From the NCBI GenBank assembly GCA_019915015.1, contig JAHBBC010000001.1, forward strand, positions 1,736,001 to 1,800,000: DNA of 64,000 nt. The letters are read 5' to 3'. Under the pieces are notes generated by a model, which worked only from the letters and a program-made list of their open reading frames with translations, was not told where the DNA came from and made no database searches. The position numbers and the translations under genes were made by a program. This document shows positions 34,173-45,301 of this stretch, piece by piece. Source of the stretch: Auriscalpium vulgare (lineage: Eukaryota > Basidiomycota > Agaricomycetes > Russulales > Auriscalpiaceae). Every line of letters starts with the position of its first letter. Within the stretch, counting starts at the first letter, position 1.

Positions 34173-34978
34173 GTCGCGTGTGTCGGGCCCTCTTCCGCTT
34201 TCTACAGTTCCCGCAGTCGGGTCGCTAGTCGTTTGTGCTTGTCTGTCTGCGTGTATTGTGTGCTTGTTTTCTCTGCTTGGCTGTATAGTATCACTAATGC
34301 GCGCTGTAACGGCAGCAGTGCCCCATGCTGGTGTGGGCGTGAGTGAGCTGCGATAGGAAGGTGAGCCGGTGGGTGCAGTCGCAGGCATATCGATGAGGGA
34401 CTTGTGTCGCGTGTTGTGAAAGGGTGCAGACAGGCAGACACGCATCCGCTACTTGTGCACGGGAAAGTGTGACGAGGAGATCTTACGAGACTCCATGGGA
34501 ACGCCAGCGCTCTGCGCAGAGTCCAGACTCGTAGTAGGACACTACGCGCAGTACGATACATCCGGTCAACATTTTGGCGGAAGTCCCTATAAGTCGCGCG
34601 GCGCTTCACAAGGCATCCAGCGTAGGTTAGTAAGCCTCTGACCGGCAGGCACGTTCAAGTACGAAGACGCATGGCACCCACGACACGGTGAAGTTAGGTT
34701 CTTCTTCGTCCCCGTGCCGCGTGTTCGGAAATGGCTCTGCTTGCCCTCATTTCCTACGAAGCTTCAGCGCTTCAGCAATATTACAGTAAGGGTTATACCC
34801 CTGCTGCTCTACGCGCCGGCTAAGTAACTAGGCGCAGTATTTAGGTAAAAGTGGCTAGGGCTGCTGGCCAACTTCTCCCTCTTCCCCAACGTCAACGTTT
34901 CAACATTCATCCCGCATCTCGTTTACCTCTCACCGACACCGCTTCACCGCCTCTAAATCTGCCCCGCGTGAAGCCAAC
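34173..34978. promoter_or_regulatory. Intergenic region before the J-like gene
   Basis: About 800 bases with only short frames. The right end should contain the promoter of the gene at 34979. Nothing else recognised. Confidence 0.35.
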
Positions 34979-35744
34979 ATGGCACGCACGACCTTCACAT
35001 TCCCCGTGTTCCAGGATGCGCCGGGCAGATACAGAATGACCGTCAATTTGGGTAGCGTGACCATGCCCTCTGGCTCGAGCATCGACATAAACTTCGGTAA
35101 TGGCCGAGTCACCGTCTCGACCGAGGGCGAGCCGACCGTGAACGGCGGTGAGGATCTCGCGAGCGTAGCTATGGGAAGTAGTGGACTGACGACGGCGTGT
35201 CATATCAGCTGGCAGCGCCCAGTACGGCGTGCACACGCAGACGGAAACCGAGGCAGAGGCCCGCGAGAGAATGCGCTGGGAAGAAGGGATGCGCCGCGCA
35301 CGCGAGGCAGAGCGGCAGCAGAGGGCTAGAGAGCAGCAAGAGCGTCGCCGCCGCCACGAGCAGGCGCGTTTCGAGCGCGATCTCAGCCTGGCGATCACCG
35401 TGCGCGCCTGGAAAGACTACCAGGCTGGCTGGGCGCGGCTTCTGTTCGCGCCGGTGCTCACGTTCGAGGACATCCCGTGGCCGCTCGTCGATGCTCCGCA
35501 GAGCGCTGCCGACATCCACGCTGGCTCCGTGGAGGAGTTCCTCCTTTCTCCTGCGCACTCGACGGGCATCGCGCACAAGGAGCGCCTCCGCATTGCGCTC
35601 TTGCGCTGGCACCCGGACAAGTTCGCCCGCGTCCTCGCGCGCGTCGCCGAGGAAGATCGCGAGTTCGTCAAGGAGGGTGCGGAGGTTGTCGCGCGTCACT
35701 TGAGCCTGTTCCTCGAGCGGGAAAACGCGAGGGGCCAGCATTAG
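34979..35744 (+). CDS. Coiled-coil protein with HPDKF J-like C-terminal domain, copy A
   Basis: Two exons (34979-35147, 35209-35744) give 234 residues. An N-terminal part with TFTFPVFQDAPGRYRMTVNL and a glycine-containing beta-like stretch is followed by a highly charged Glu/Arg coiled coil (residues ~75-125). The C-terminal domain has FEDIPWPLVDAP, FLLSPAHSTG, RIALLRWHPDKFARVL and a final helix. The WHPDKF motif with a preceding helix and a following Arg/Val-rich helix resembles the J-like end of NFKBIL1-type proteins. It differs from true DnaJ, where HPD lies in a loop between two helices at the N-terminus. A paralogue lies 1.4 kb downstream on the other strand (37139), with MIA40 between them. 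Role unknown; protein interaction through the coiled coil is a guess. Confidence 0.75.
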
Positions 35745-35913
35745 GACTAGCACCGGGCCAGGGCAATGTTAGACGCGTAGTGGAGTGGGTTGCATAGGTT
35801 GCAAGAAAAACGGCGTTCATTATTGGTACTCTAGTGGGCGATGCAATATTGAGTGGGGGTGGCAATAACGATATAATGACGCGGGGGTTGTATTGACGAT
35901 AGGGCGGATGTCA

Positions 35914-36709
35914 CTACGACGCCGACGTTGGCACGGACACGGATGGCTCGAGAACGATGGTTTCCGGAATGCCGACGACGGTTTCATCTCCACGTGCCTC
36001 TGGTGGAACTGGCTGAGGCAGATCATCGTCTTCGTCGTCACCCATGATCTCTGCAGAACAATAGCCCATGAGCACACAGGCATGCTCCGCCCAAAAGGAG
36101 TACAAGACACACCTTCGCCATACACGTCTGGATTCTCCCTGAAGCAGTCCTGCATCGCCTTGAACTTCTCCACGCAGTCTATTCCCTTGGGCTCCTCCTC
36201 CGAGAACACAAAGCACGAGAAAGCTTCGCGGAACTGCATCCCGCACGGTCCATACGCCATACCGCCGAGGCAGGCGCAGTCCCAGTTGATCTTGCCAGTG
36301 ACTGGGTCATATGCGCCGCCAGAAAAGCCTTCTTCGCCCTCGCCCTCGACTTCAGGGCTCTCGCCTCCCTCTAAGGGATCGTCCGGCGAAAACGACGAGG
36401 ATGCCGGCTCGAGTTGGTCAGCTTCGTCTGCGAATGCGGTTTTCGCAGCTGTAGGCGCCGTTTTGCCTGCAGAGTATGAGCAAAGCCCGTCCGTTGCATA
36501 CAGTAGATGCTATACGTACGCGTTGAATCAGAGTCCAGCGCGATTTTGTTTGTCTCTGACGCTATTCGCCACGTCAAGTAGGCGGCGCCTGCGGCGGAGG
36601 CTCCGAGGGCCATCGCCAAACGAGGGCGAGACACTGAGCCCGACAAGCTTGACGGTACCACCGTATGATAATGTCTTCTTAGCGACGTCCTGATAATGTT
36701 CCGCAGCAT
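35914..36709 (-). CDS. MIA40: Mitochondrial intermembrane-space oxidoreductase MIA40
   Basis: Oxidises and traps small cysteine-motif proteins in the mitochondrial intermembrane space, with ERV1 as partner. Three exons (36520-36709, 36113-36466, 35914-36050) give 226 residues. The N-terminus has a presequence ([18 protein letters not shown]) and a membrane anchor ([17 protein letters not shown]), then an acidic linker. The CHCH core follows: [20 protein letters not shown], then [18 protein letters not shown]. The twin CX9C pairs that support the fold are present. The redox dipeptide motif, normally Cys-Pro-Cys, reads Cys-Ala-Cys here ([10 protein letters not shown], 36267-36275 region). That keeps both cysteines but would be expected to change the redox potential. 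The C-terminal tail is acidic. Assignment is firm. Confidence 0.93.
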
Positions 36710-37138
36710 TTTGAAAGGGAAGGTGAAGGGCAGAGACGATTGAAGGAGCCGCACTCACACGTCGGATGACGGAGACTCGGCACGTGAATGGCAAATTATG
36801 TAAGAAAAGGTTGAGAAAAGGTAATATAAGAGAAAAAAACACCGGCGTACTCATCACTGGACTTGGCTCGCTCTCAGACTCTGCCAGTGCATGCACTGCA
36901 CGTTACATGTTACATATCGCATATGAATCAAGCTATACGGTCATAAGGTTATGTGGGTATCATGCTTGCGATAGTGTATGACGTGTGGGTTGGTCCTGCC
37001 AACTCCTACTGGATCATTCAAGCTTGAAGTAGTGGACGCATGGTATGTCATTAGATATTCTTCAAATCTCTATCGCGTCTGAATGGCAAACTTAGCAGGG
37101 ACATCGTGAGACGGGTGAGGTTCTGCGTGCCTACCTTG
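36710..37138. promoter_or_regulatory. Intergenic region upstream of MIA40
   Basis: AT-richer stretch that should hold the MIA40 promoter and the 3' end of the second J-like gene. No gene seen. Confidence 0.35.
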
Positions 37139-38026
37139 TCATCGGTTCTCTCTTGCCATCAGCTCGTTGAGGCACCGAGCCACAATTCCGACGCCGCGCT
37201 CGACCGCAATCCGTTCCCGCACATCAACCCGGCCCAGGAGGCGTCCAAAGCGATCTGGGTGCCACCTGCGCAGCGCTGTTTTGATACGGTCCTTGCGCTG
37301 GACACCCGCCGAGTGCGCAGGCGACAAGATGAACTTGGCGATGGCATCTGGTGTGATGGCCCCCGCATCTCTCGGCGGTGTAGCGACGGGCCACGGGATG
37401 GTCTTGAATGACAGGAGGCCTGTGCTGTTCATCGTCGCCGCCCACCGCCTCTCGTATGCGTTCCATGCCTCTGCCACGCGCAGCCTCTCTGTCTTCTCTG
37501 CCCGTCCCCGCTGCTCCTCAATCCATCTCCGCTCGTCTCGGACCCGCTTGTGCACTCGCTCGTTCCGCTCGCGCCACTTCGCCTCCATGCGCTCGAACTC
37601 CTCTTGAAGAAGCCGGTTGCGATCCTCGTGTCGCTGTGCGTGCCGCTGTGCGTCTCGCAAATGCTCTGCGCACCGCGCGGCCTCCGCGTCCGGCCCAGCG
37701 CCCGCGTCCCCTCCGTCCCAGCGTCGTTTCCGGGAGTCCCGTCGCTCACCAGCGCCAGCCATTGGGCGTTCTGGGCGTAGCAAGCCGAAGTGTATCTGCT
37801 GTTCGACAACCCATCGCCGCGTCTCCTCGGTCTTCTTCGACATCGCGGCAAGCTCCTGCTCGACAAGCCATGCATAGGTGGTAGCTTTGTGATTCCATGG
37901 GTCGTTGCGGCTCGGGACCGGCGGCGAAGGTTTCGGAGCACTGGGTACTGTCGGGATGTTAAGATGGTGGTAGTATCGGGGATGCTGCTGTGGCGAAATC
38001 GAGAACATGGTCGCGCTCCTCTCCAT
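37139..38026 (-). CDS. Coiled-coil protein with HPDRF J-like C-terminal domain, copy B
   Basis: Single exon of 295 residues. A Pro-rich start (MERSATMFSISPQQHPRYYH) is followed by a long charged coiled coil (residues ~70-190, rich in Arg/Glu) and a C-terminal domain with FKTIPWPVATPP, KFILSPAHSAGVQRKDRIKT, ALRRWHPDRFGRLL and VGIVARCLNELM. It aligns along the whole C-terminal domain with the gene at 34979 (shared LSPAHS, RWHPD, VARxL). The N-terminal parts differ, so the pair diverged some time ago. No signal peptide, no membrane helix. The two-exon versus one-exon structure also differs between the copies. Function is not known; NFKBIL1-type similarity is suggestive only. Confidence 0.77.
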   Translation of the reverse strand: MERSATMFSISPQQHPRYYHHLNIPTVPSAPKPSPPVPSRNDPWNHKATTYAWLVEQELAAMSKKTEETRRWVVEQQIHFGLLRPERPMAGAGERRDSRKRRWDGGDAGAGPDAEAARCAEHLRDAQRHAQRHEDRNRLLQEEFERMEAKWRERNERVHKRVRDERRWIEEQRGRAEKTERLRVAEAWNAYERRWAATMNSTGLLSFKTIPWPVATPPRDAGAITPDAIAKFILSPAHSAGVQRKDRIKTALRRWHPDRFGRLLGRVDVRERIAVERGVGIVARCLNELMARENR

Positions 38027-38524
38027 GGCTGAGGCACTGAGAGGTTTCCGTCAAGGAGATGGGACAGGACGCAGGGGAAACATTCCGTTATAACTACTAC
38101 TCGAGGCCACGGCGTGCTGATGCGACATCTTCTGTGCGGCGCATGCTTGCAGCGCCTGTACGAACATTCAAGGATCCGTCGATCTCATCCTGATTTACAC
38201 CATTCGTCTATGTGTCCATGTCCTGTGCTGCGCCTTGCATCGGGTGTTTCGGGGGGATTGCAGCTCCGGAGCATCTTTTTCGCCCGCTGCACAGGGAGAC
38301 AAGGTGAGATCAGGAGATCGCAGGCCAGGTCACGGGCTGGGCAGACTCGTGCAACGTGTACACCTCGCGTGCAAATCTTGCTGCTGTCAGAGTCCGACTG
38401 TAGTGGTTGTAGATAGCTGCCGGGCGCACGAATACAGACAGAAGCTGTCGTGTACGTGTTATCGCTGGGAATCCGTATCACTGTCGTTGAAGTACTCGTG
38501 TAGTACAGAAAGCGAGCTCACTCC
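38027..38524. promoter_or_regulatory. Intergenic region
   Basis: About 500 bases between two minus-strand genes, with short frames only. It should hold the promoter of the J-like copy B and the 3' end of the RdRP-helicase gene. Confidence 0.35.
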
Positions 38525-41500
38525 TTACGGCGGTGGCGGCCAGTCGGGAAGCGTCACCTCGACACAGGAGTCGATGGCCCGCGTCCACAGCCCCCCATTG
38601 CCGGTCATCGTCCTTCGATCCCCCACGACTATCAACGCAAGCTTCGCACGAGTCCAAGCCACGTTCAGCCGGCGCTTGTCCTCGACGAACCCTATATCCA
38701 GGCTTGCGTTGCTGCGCACGGTCGAGAAAATGATGATATCACTCTCCCGGCCCTGGAAGGAGTCGATGGTGAAGCTAGGCGTGGATGCAGGCAGCGTGTC
38801 GTGGAGTAGCTTGCGCTGCTTGGTATACGGCGAGAGCGTGGTAATAAGGGGCGGCTCGGCAAGCGCCTCGCCCGTGGCCCGGGCCGTCGTGAGCAGTCGG
38901 ACAATGTGCTTGACCAGCCTCGCCTGTCCCTCATTGCTCTTCGACATGCCTCCATAGTCCTCCTCGTCTGCGCAGGCAATAAACACGGCTGGGAGCACAC
39001 TGCCTCCCTGTTGCGGCCATGGGAACTGGGAGCTCAGAAGGCGCTGGAGAAGGGCTTCCACATTGACAACGCCTGTTCTGAGCCTGTCCTCGTAGAACTC
39101 GGATGACGGGAATCGCGCAAGTTTCTCGGGAAAACGGTACTGGACCTGTACGTGCGTGGGCGCAGGTAAGTTACGCAGCCTTGCTCCACTGAGAAGTATA
39201 CACACATCTAGCATCGTGCGCTTCATCACCGAGGTGTCCTTTCGGGTGTAGAGACGCTCGAACAGCGACACGTCGTGCATTAGGGTTTGCCCCAGTGAGC
39301 GGACCATAGGTCGGAGCTGCACACTGTGCGACAGTTCAGTTCATAGCGCAGGAGATCGCGAGGATGAACTGACTGGTCGCCCACAAGCACGGCCTTTTGG
39401 CACCCTTTGACGAGAGGGATCAGAGCGACGGGCTCAGTTATCTGCGACGCTTCGTCGATCAAGACCACATCAAAGTCCACGTGGCGCAAGCTGCCAAGGC
39501 CAGCACCGGCGCACGTCGTGAAGACGATCAAAGCATCGTTCACGATCTTTTCCGCCTTTTTGCGTCGATTTGAATCGCGGACGATCTCGCCTCCCACGCG
39601 GCTTTCTACCGTGAAGCTTTGCAGGGCCTTGTTGACTTTGCCGCGGTCGGTGGCGAACCGGATGACTTTCTCGGTGGGGACCAAATTTTCCTCTTGGTTC
39701 AGTCTAGCAAATCGCTCAAGTACGTTATCCACCGCTGTGATTCAAATGAGCAGGTACCTGTTGGAGCGATGAATGGAGAGTACCGTTGTTCGTGGAAGCC
39801 GTCATCAATATCTTGGACCCGTCAGACATGTCCTTCAGCAGACGTCGAAGGATTCGGACCACAACTGTTGTCTTGCCGGTGCCTTTGACCGACGCAAATT
39901 AGCGTTTGCAGCAAAGATATCGAGCTTTGTACCGACCTGGAGGGCCCCATATCAAAGACACTTGAGCCGTACTGCTCGCAACGACTGCTTGTCTCTGACT
40001 GATATTGAGATTGCCCTCAGAATCGTCGTCTGCTCCTTGTTCATTTGGCTGTTCATCTACGTTGGGCAAGTCTTCTTCTCTCGAAGTGATCAACTTGTAG
40101 AAGCGACAGCACTCCGTTTGCTCGATTGCGAGTCGCCGAAGGTCATGGCCCTGAATGTAGCTGGAAATCTGTCAGATACGTACCGAACTCCAGCCCCGCA
40201 TCGAACGTACCAACACTCCCGGCGTCGTAGAGGTACCACTGCATCTGGGCGAACTCGGGTGGGGGTATGTTCACCAGCGAGATCTTCACTTCACCAAGCT
40301 GGGCTTGAGTCACGACACCATCCAATATCGCGGGCTCCCGATGTCCATGCTCCGGTTTCGAAGCCGTTCGTAGGCGAACATGAGAATGAAGGCGTATAGT
40401 GGACGATGCGTCGACTCTGATGTGGGCGATGACCTCGGATGGCTTGTCCTCAACGGGCAGGAGCGGGACGAGAGCGGGGGCATTCCGCTGCCTCTTCAAG
40501 TGCCCATCTTCATCGCAAGGACATTCGTCCCCAGCTTCCTCCGCACGATCACAGGCGACCGCGAGCACGTTTTTGTGGATATATTCCATGGCGGATGACT
40601 GAGACCGTACGGCTTCTCGGCATTCGTGGAGGACGAAGAGTGTTTCCTGGACGAGCTGGGGAGCCCGCACTGCGAGCGTGACGAGATCCAGTAGATTGAG
40701 GTATAGGGTGATGTCGAGAGAAGCGATGGTGCCCTTGACCTTCTCGAGCGCAACCAAGGAGGCAATGGGTACAACGTTAGCAGAGCGAATAATGTGCTGC
40801 ACAACAGGGAAGGTGAGTGCTGCCGCTTCAGCGTGTAAGTCTCCGTCTTCCGATGGTACGAAGGTCTTGAGGAGCGAATAAACCAAGAGGGGCTCTCTCG
40901 TCATCCATTTTGACAAGTACGCCTCATCCAGAGGAAGCCGGGCGAGCATTGCATCGAAGATCCAGAACAGATGGTCATCGAGATGAAACTGCCATGCATT
41001 TTCAGCGCATTTGTCGAGATCTTCAAGTCCAAGCTCTGCGGATGCTAGATGCGACTTGACGACTGCCTCCGTTGCGGTGAACACAATCTTATGAGCATCG
41101 GGCAAAGCGCCAAGGTCGGCATCTTGCATCGCGTTCACCCGGTATGTCGATGCCTGGTGTGCCATTCTCTTGATGTAGTCTTCAGTAGCGACGCTAGATT
41201 AGATGATGTGGTCAGCAGCTGGCCCCATGTGACTGGTAGGAGGGTGCCTACTGGTCGAAACGAAGGTCAAACAGCTGGTGAGCTACGCGATCGCGGTTGG
41301 AGACTACATGGATTTCCACTGCAACGACTGGGGTCCGATTAACGCGCCCCATTTGCTGCGAACATTAATCAACATTTAATATTAGTTCGGATGGCGCCGA
41401 AAATGTACCCTCTGAACCCTCGCAGATATTTGTTGCAACGCGATACTCGTGATTAACTCCTCCCCCGAGTTGGTGGGTGGCTTCCTCATATGGATGAAAG

Positions 41501-44500
41501 TGTTGCTGCGTTGTCCATTGAACAGCTGCACGTTCCCATATCCGCAATGCAAACGGAATCCGGTCGTACAAGGCTTGTAGTTTGTGGTGAGCGCGGACTC
41601 CTTCAGAAAGGAAGCGCAGACGACATGTTCTCCGTCGACGGGGGCATCTTCCTCCCAGGTAATTTCACCTCGCATGAAGATCGCAATGGCAAATCGCTCG
41701 TCCAGCTACAGAAACAGAAACCTTGACGATGAACCACGGCAGCAAACTGATACATTGATGCTAACCTTGATGATCATAAGTCTCCGAGTGTACTCCTGCA
41801 TGGCTCGAGAGAGGTAGTCGAAGAATGCATATAGGCCAATAGACTTCGAAGAATACAAACGCTGGACTCTAATCGGCCCGGCAAGGCCTTTCTCAGTCAG
41901 GTCGGCGATGGTCAAGATCTCCGACCGTAGCAAGCTATTCCAGATAGAATTGCGGAGCTGAGGGGGCAGGTCCAATGTCGCCGCAAGCTCGTTCTTCTCG
42001 TGAGCAAGCAGTGCCCCAAAGTTCACGTGAAGGAGGTATGGCCGAAAGTCAATGTTGTGTTTGCGAGCGATAGCGCGAGCCATGTTGACGAGTTTATATT
42101 CGGAGACATTCGATTCTTCGACAGAGAAGAGACGAAGGATAAGCTCATGTGCCTGATCTTGTGACAATTCTGAATACGGAGCATTGCCTTCGTTCTCCAG
42201 GAACTGTTGAGAAAAGTGGCGAGCCTGGGCGAATAACTGGTTTAGAATAAACTGCGACTCGTCTTCGGGTACCGGAGGGTTCTTCAGTCGCTCTGGGATA
42301 GTAATGCGCGCACCGTCTACAGCCTGCGAGTACAGAGCGTTCAACTCTTGGCATTCTCTGCTCAGTGCGCCGTCAGGCGCGTAACGAGCCCACTTGTTAT
42401 GTAGTGCAGCCGTCCGTGCCATACCCGAGCTGCAGCGACTCGTTATCAGCCGACCTATGGGAGCCCTTCAAAGACGTACTTGTTATAAGAGGCAAAATAC
42501 TTCGCGAGATCCTGTCGAGTGATCTCTTTCGGAGGAGGCGGCTCCCTGTTGGGCGGGTAGCCGTATGACTTTGAAAAAGGTACAATGTGGTTACAACAGA
42601 GTTTGGCAATATGAATGAGTCTTTAGAGTCCTTACCTCCGCCACTCTTGTGGGAACCAAGGCTGTATCCCAACAGACGAAATATTCGTCCCCTGACAAAG
42701 TCTTAGAAATTGCGCTCTGGGGCGTCGAGATATCTCGCACTCACCATCCAAATCCCCACCCGAGCTCATGGACGGGGCCGCCCTACGACCTTGTGAGGGA
42801 AAGACAACACAATCCACTAGATGAGACAAGTCGGGGTGATCCACAGCTCTAAGCTTTAGAATATCGCCTGATAGACAGTAAGCTTTAATGTGATGCGGAT
42901 CTAATCCAAAGTAGTTGCACGGACCGGGATGCAAACAGGGGTTCCTAACAACGATCACGTCGAGACCGCGCAAGGTGGACGCACCATTTCGGGATGTCGT
43001 GATTCGGACATGGACTTGCCCCTCACGAAGAACTCTGTGCGGATCGCAGACTCCAAACAGACGTCGAGACTTGTGAACGAGCATTCGGACCCTCTGTTTT
43101 TTGTCGTCGTCGTTCTTGCGGAAGGCGGCAAGTTCTCCCATCTGAGCAGACCTGACCTCCCTAGCAATGTTAGGCGAATCGATGCCATCCAAGAGTATCT
43201 TTTCTGCCAGAGACTGTTTACCCAAGCTGGACACGAACTCGAATGCTTTGATGGGATCCCTGGAAGCTTCCGCGATCCATCTTAGATATTCGAGCTGCTT
43301 CGAGAGAAAGGCATCCGTGGTGATGCCGAGGCTTGAGAGAAGTATAACGATTTCGTTGTTGAGACGTCCGAAGGAATAAGGTTTGGAATAGTCGACGACG
43401 GAGAAAATGTGATCGGCGGTCGCGGTGAATTTCCTCATGCTTTTGCGGAACTCGACGAGATGTTGTTTGGCTTTGTCAAGAACGGGATGGAGCATTAAAA
43501 CACCCTAATGAGATGATGCTTGAGTGAACGCCGAGGTTGGCGGGAAAGAGGTAGCCCTGCCTTGTAACCACGATATCTGCGAGATGAAGAATTGATGAAC
43601 AACCAGCGACTTCCGTCGGAAGCCTGTAAGTTACCTGATTTGAAATACACAAGGTGTATACCGCTTTCCTTGGAATATGATACCTTTGGCTTTGCTGACC
43701 TGCATGCTGACAGTATACATCATTCGGCACTGAACTCTGCGATATTTTTTGAAGCTACGATACCTGAATCGTCTGGCCATGAGGCCACAGCCATCAGAAA
43801 AGTTTTCGTCGCCTGTCATGAGATCGTCGATGTCCCCGACATAACGAGGATCCAAGGTGTAGTCGATTTCTGCGCCGGAAAATAGCAGGCCGATTCTCTT
43901 GGCTCCTAACACACAGATCTAGAGGTCGGAATTAGAACAGCAGCGAGCAGACATACTCTTGGCGACGTTCATGATCTTCTCTAGGTCTCCCATAGCGTAG
44001 ATGATGTGATCCAGCTCCTCATCGTTATTTGCTTCGCGAAGGTAGCAACCTCGCCCACGCTATGGACGGTATATGAGTAGAGGGTGGACGGATCGGTTGA
44101 CCCCACGCACCAGTTGACTATTCCCGTGACCGAAGAAACGATACTGCACCCCGTTGAGAAAGAGCCCGGCTTGGAACAGGCGGATCATGTAGTCCGTGGA
44201 CACAGATGGCTTGACGTCGGGGAAGCGAAATTGAGAGAACGATGCGATGATAAGTTTGGATGGGTCATCGCTGATGACCACGCGGTTGCTCGACAAAGGC
44301 TGCAGCTCCAGCGTGATCTTCTCCGGTGTGAAACTGATCAGTTTTGCTTTTGGACGATCACTGCGTCTCGCGCGTGGGGGAGGGGGAATGAGAAAGAGTG
44401 GGTACGTGGGAAAATACCCAAGACTTGTCCTCAATATGAGGCTTCTCGCGCAGTATGAACTTGCCACCAGACATTGTGGATGTGGTTGAAGGTTGGGAGA

Positions 44501-44572
44501 GAATAGTGGAAAAGCGAAGAGTGCAGCTGTCGCAGCAGCCTCGCCGCATGTCCAAACATAGGCACAATACAT
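38525..44572 (-). CDS. RNA-dependent RNA polymerase fused to an SF1 (UPF1-like) helicase
   Basis: Predicted RNA-silencing enzyme of about 1,685 residues. Exons: 44406-44572, 44111-44360, 43957-44059, 43764-43905, 43635-43706, 43561-43576, 42925-43504, 42745-42867, 42636-42691, 42480-42568, 41766-42429, 41409-41705, 41252-41355, 40184 or 40215-41193, 39937-40150, 39784-39882, 39374-39734, 39206-39323, 38525-39145. The N-terminal half is a cellular RdRP: FSDGCGLMARRF, YRGYKGVLMLHP, RNPCLHPGDILKLRAV and the catalytic GGDLDGDEYFV (Asp near 482, 484 and 486), then ARTAALHNKWA. The C-terminal half has every SF1 motif: NISQRQAVV, GPPGTGKTT, VVLIDEASQ, GDHVQLRP, MLDVQYRFPE, TIDSFQGRESDII and LNVAWTRAK. 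Joins after the polymerase keep phase. The one doubtful join is at 40150. The start at 44572 is the least certain part. One intron (after 43561) has a GC donor. Confidence 0.85.
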
Positions 44573-44695
44573 CTATGAGCGTCAAGAGAATTAGCCAGCG
44601 TGATGCTGCGCACTTCGCAGGATGTACATATATGTAGGCATAGACACGGGCGCAAAACCTACAGACGATCAGTCCCCTCCCCAGACCTGCCCCAG
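44573..44695. promoter_or_regulatory. Short divergent promoter between RdRP-helicase and NadR-like genes
   Basis: Only about 120 bases separate the two start codons, so the genes probably share a bidirectional promoter. No motif assigned. It depends on the RdRP start at 44572 being correct. Confidence 0.4.
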
Positions 44696-45301
44696 ATGGA
44701 TCACGAACTCACCGCTCGACCTGTCAAAGCGATCTACGTCGTTGGGCCATCCTCTACCGGCAAAACGACGCTTTGCAATCCTCTTGCGGCTCAGCTTGGG
44801 CTGTCAAAGGAAGTCTACATCACGGAGGTGGCCAGGACGGTGATGCGAGTCCACGGGTTCACCCGACACGACGTCGCGAAGTTGGAGATGCAGAGGGCAA
44901 TCATGGAAGCGCAGCTGGCACGCGACGCTTGTGCGCGCACAAGTGCCGCGAAGGCGGCCGGACCTGGAGTAATCCTTAGTGATAGGTCAGCTGTCGATGC
45001 CGTGGTCTACGCCGCGCTCAACGATGCCGAAGACGGGGGAACACGAGCGCAGACGCTCATCGCATCACCGCAATTCCAGGAAGCGCTGACGGAATATAGG
45101 CAGTCGTACTTCATTCTCCTCCATCCCATCGCTACGTGGCTGGTGGATGATGGCATACGGAGCCTAGAGGATGGATGGAGGTGCCTTCGCGAGTTCAGGG
45201 ACAAGCTGTCACAATTAGGCATTCCTTTCATCGAACTGGGAGGTAGCTGCCGATGGCTTGAGGAGCGCATGGCGGCCGTCAGAAGATACGCAATGGTCTG
45301 A
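44696..45301 (+). CDS. NadR/AAA_28-like P-loop ATPase
   Basis: Single exon of 201 residues. Walker A is GPSSTGKTTLC at residues 16-26, followed by LGLSKEVYITEVARTVMRVHG. A Walker-B-like VILSDRSAVDAVVYA lies near residue 100, and HPIATWLVDDGIRSLEDGW near 155 completes the small-molecule-kinase fold. Members resemble the nicotinamide-riboside kinase part of bacterial NadR, which phosphorylates small nucleosides or cofactors. In fungi the exact substrate is usually unknown. No targeting signal is visible, so cytosolic. Upstream ATGs exist at 44600 and 44622 in other contexts; 44696 is preferred because the Walker A strand starts 15 residues later, as in relatives. It diverges from the RdRP-helicase gene but I see no functional link beyond position. 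Confidence 0.83.
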   Translation: MDHELTARPVKAIYVVGPSSTGKTTLCNPLAAQLGLSKEVYITEVARTVMRVHGFTRHDVAKLEMQRAIMEAQLARDACARTSAAKAAGPGVILSDRSAVDAVVYAALNDAEDGGTRAQTLIASPQFQEALTEYRQSYFILLHPIATWLVDDGIRSLEDGWRCLREFRDKLSQLGIPFIELGGSCRWLEERMAAVRRYAMV

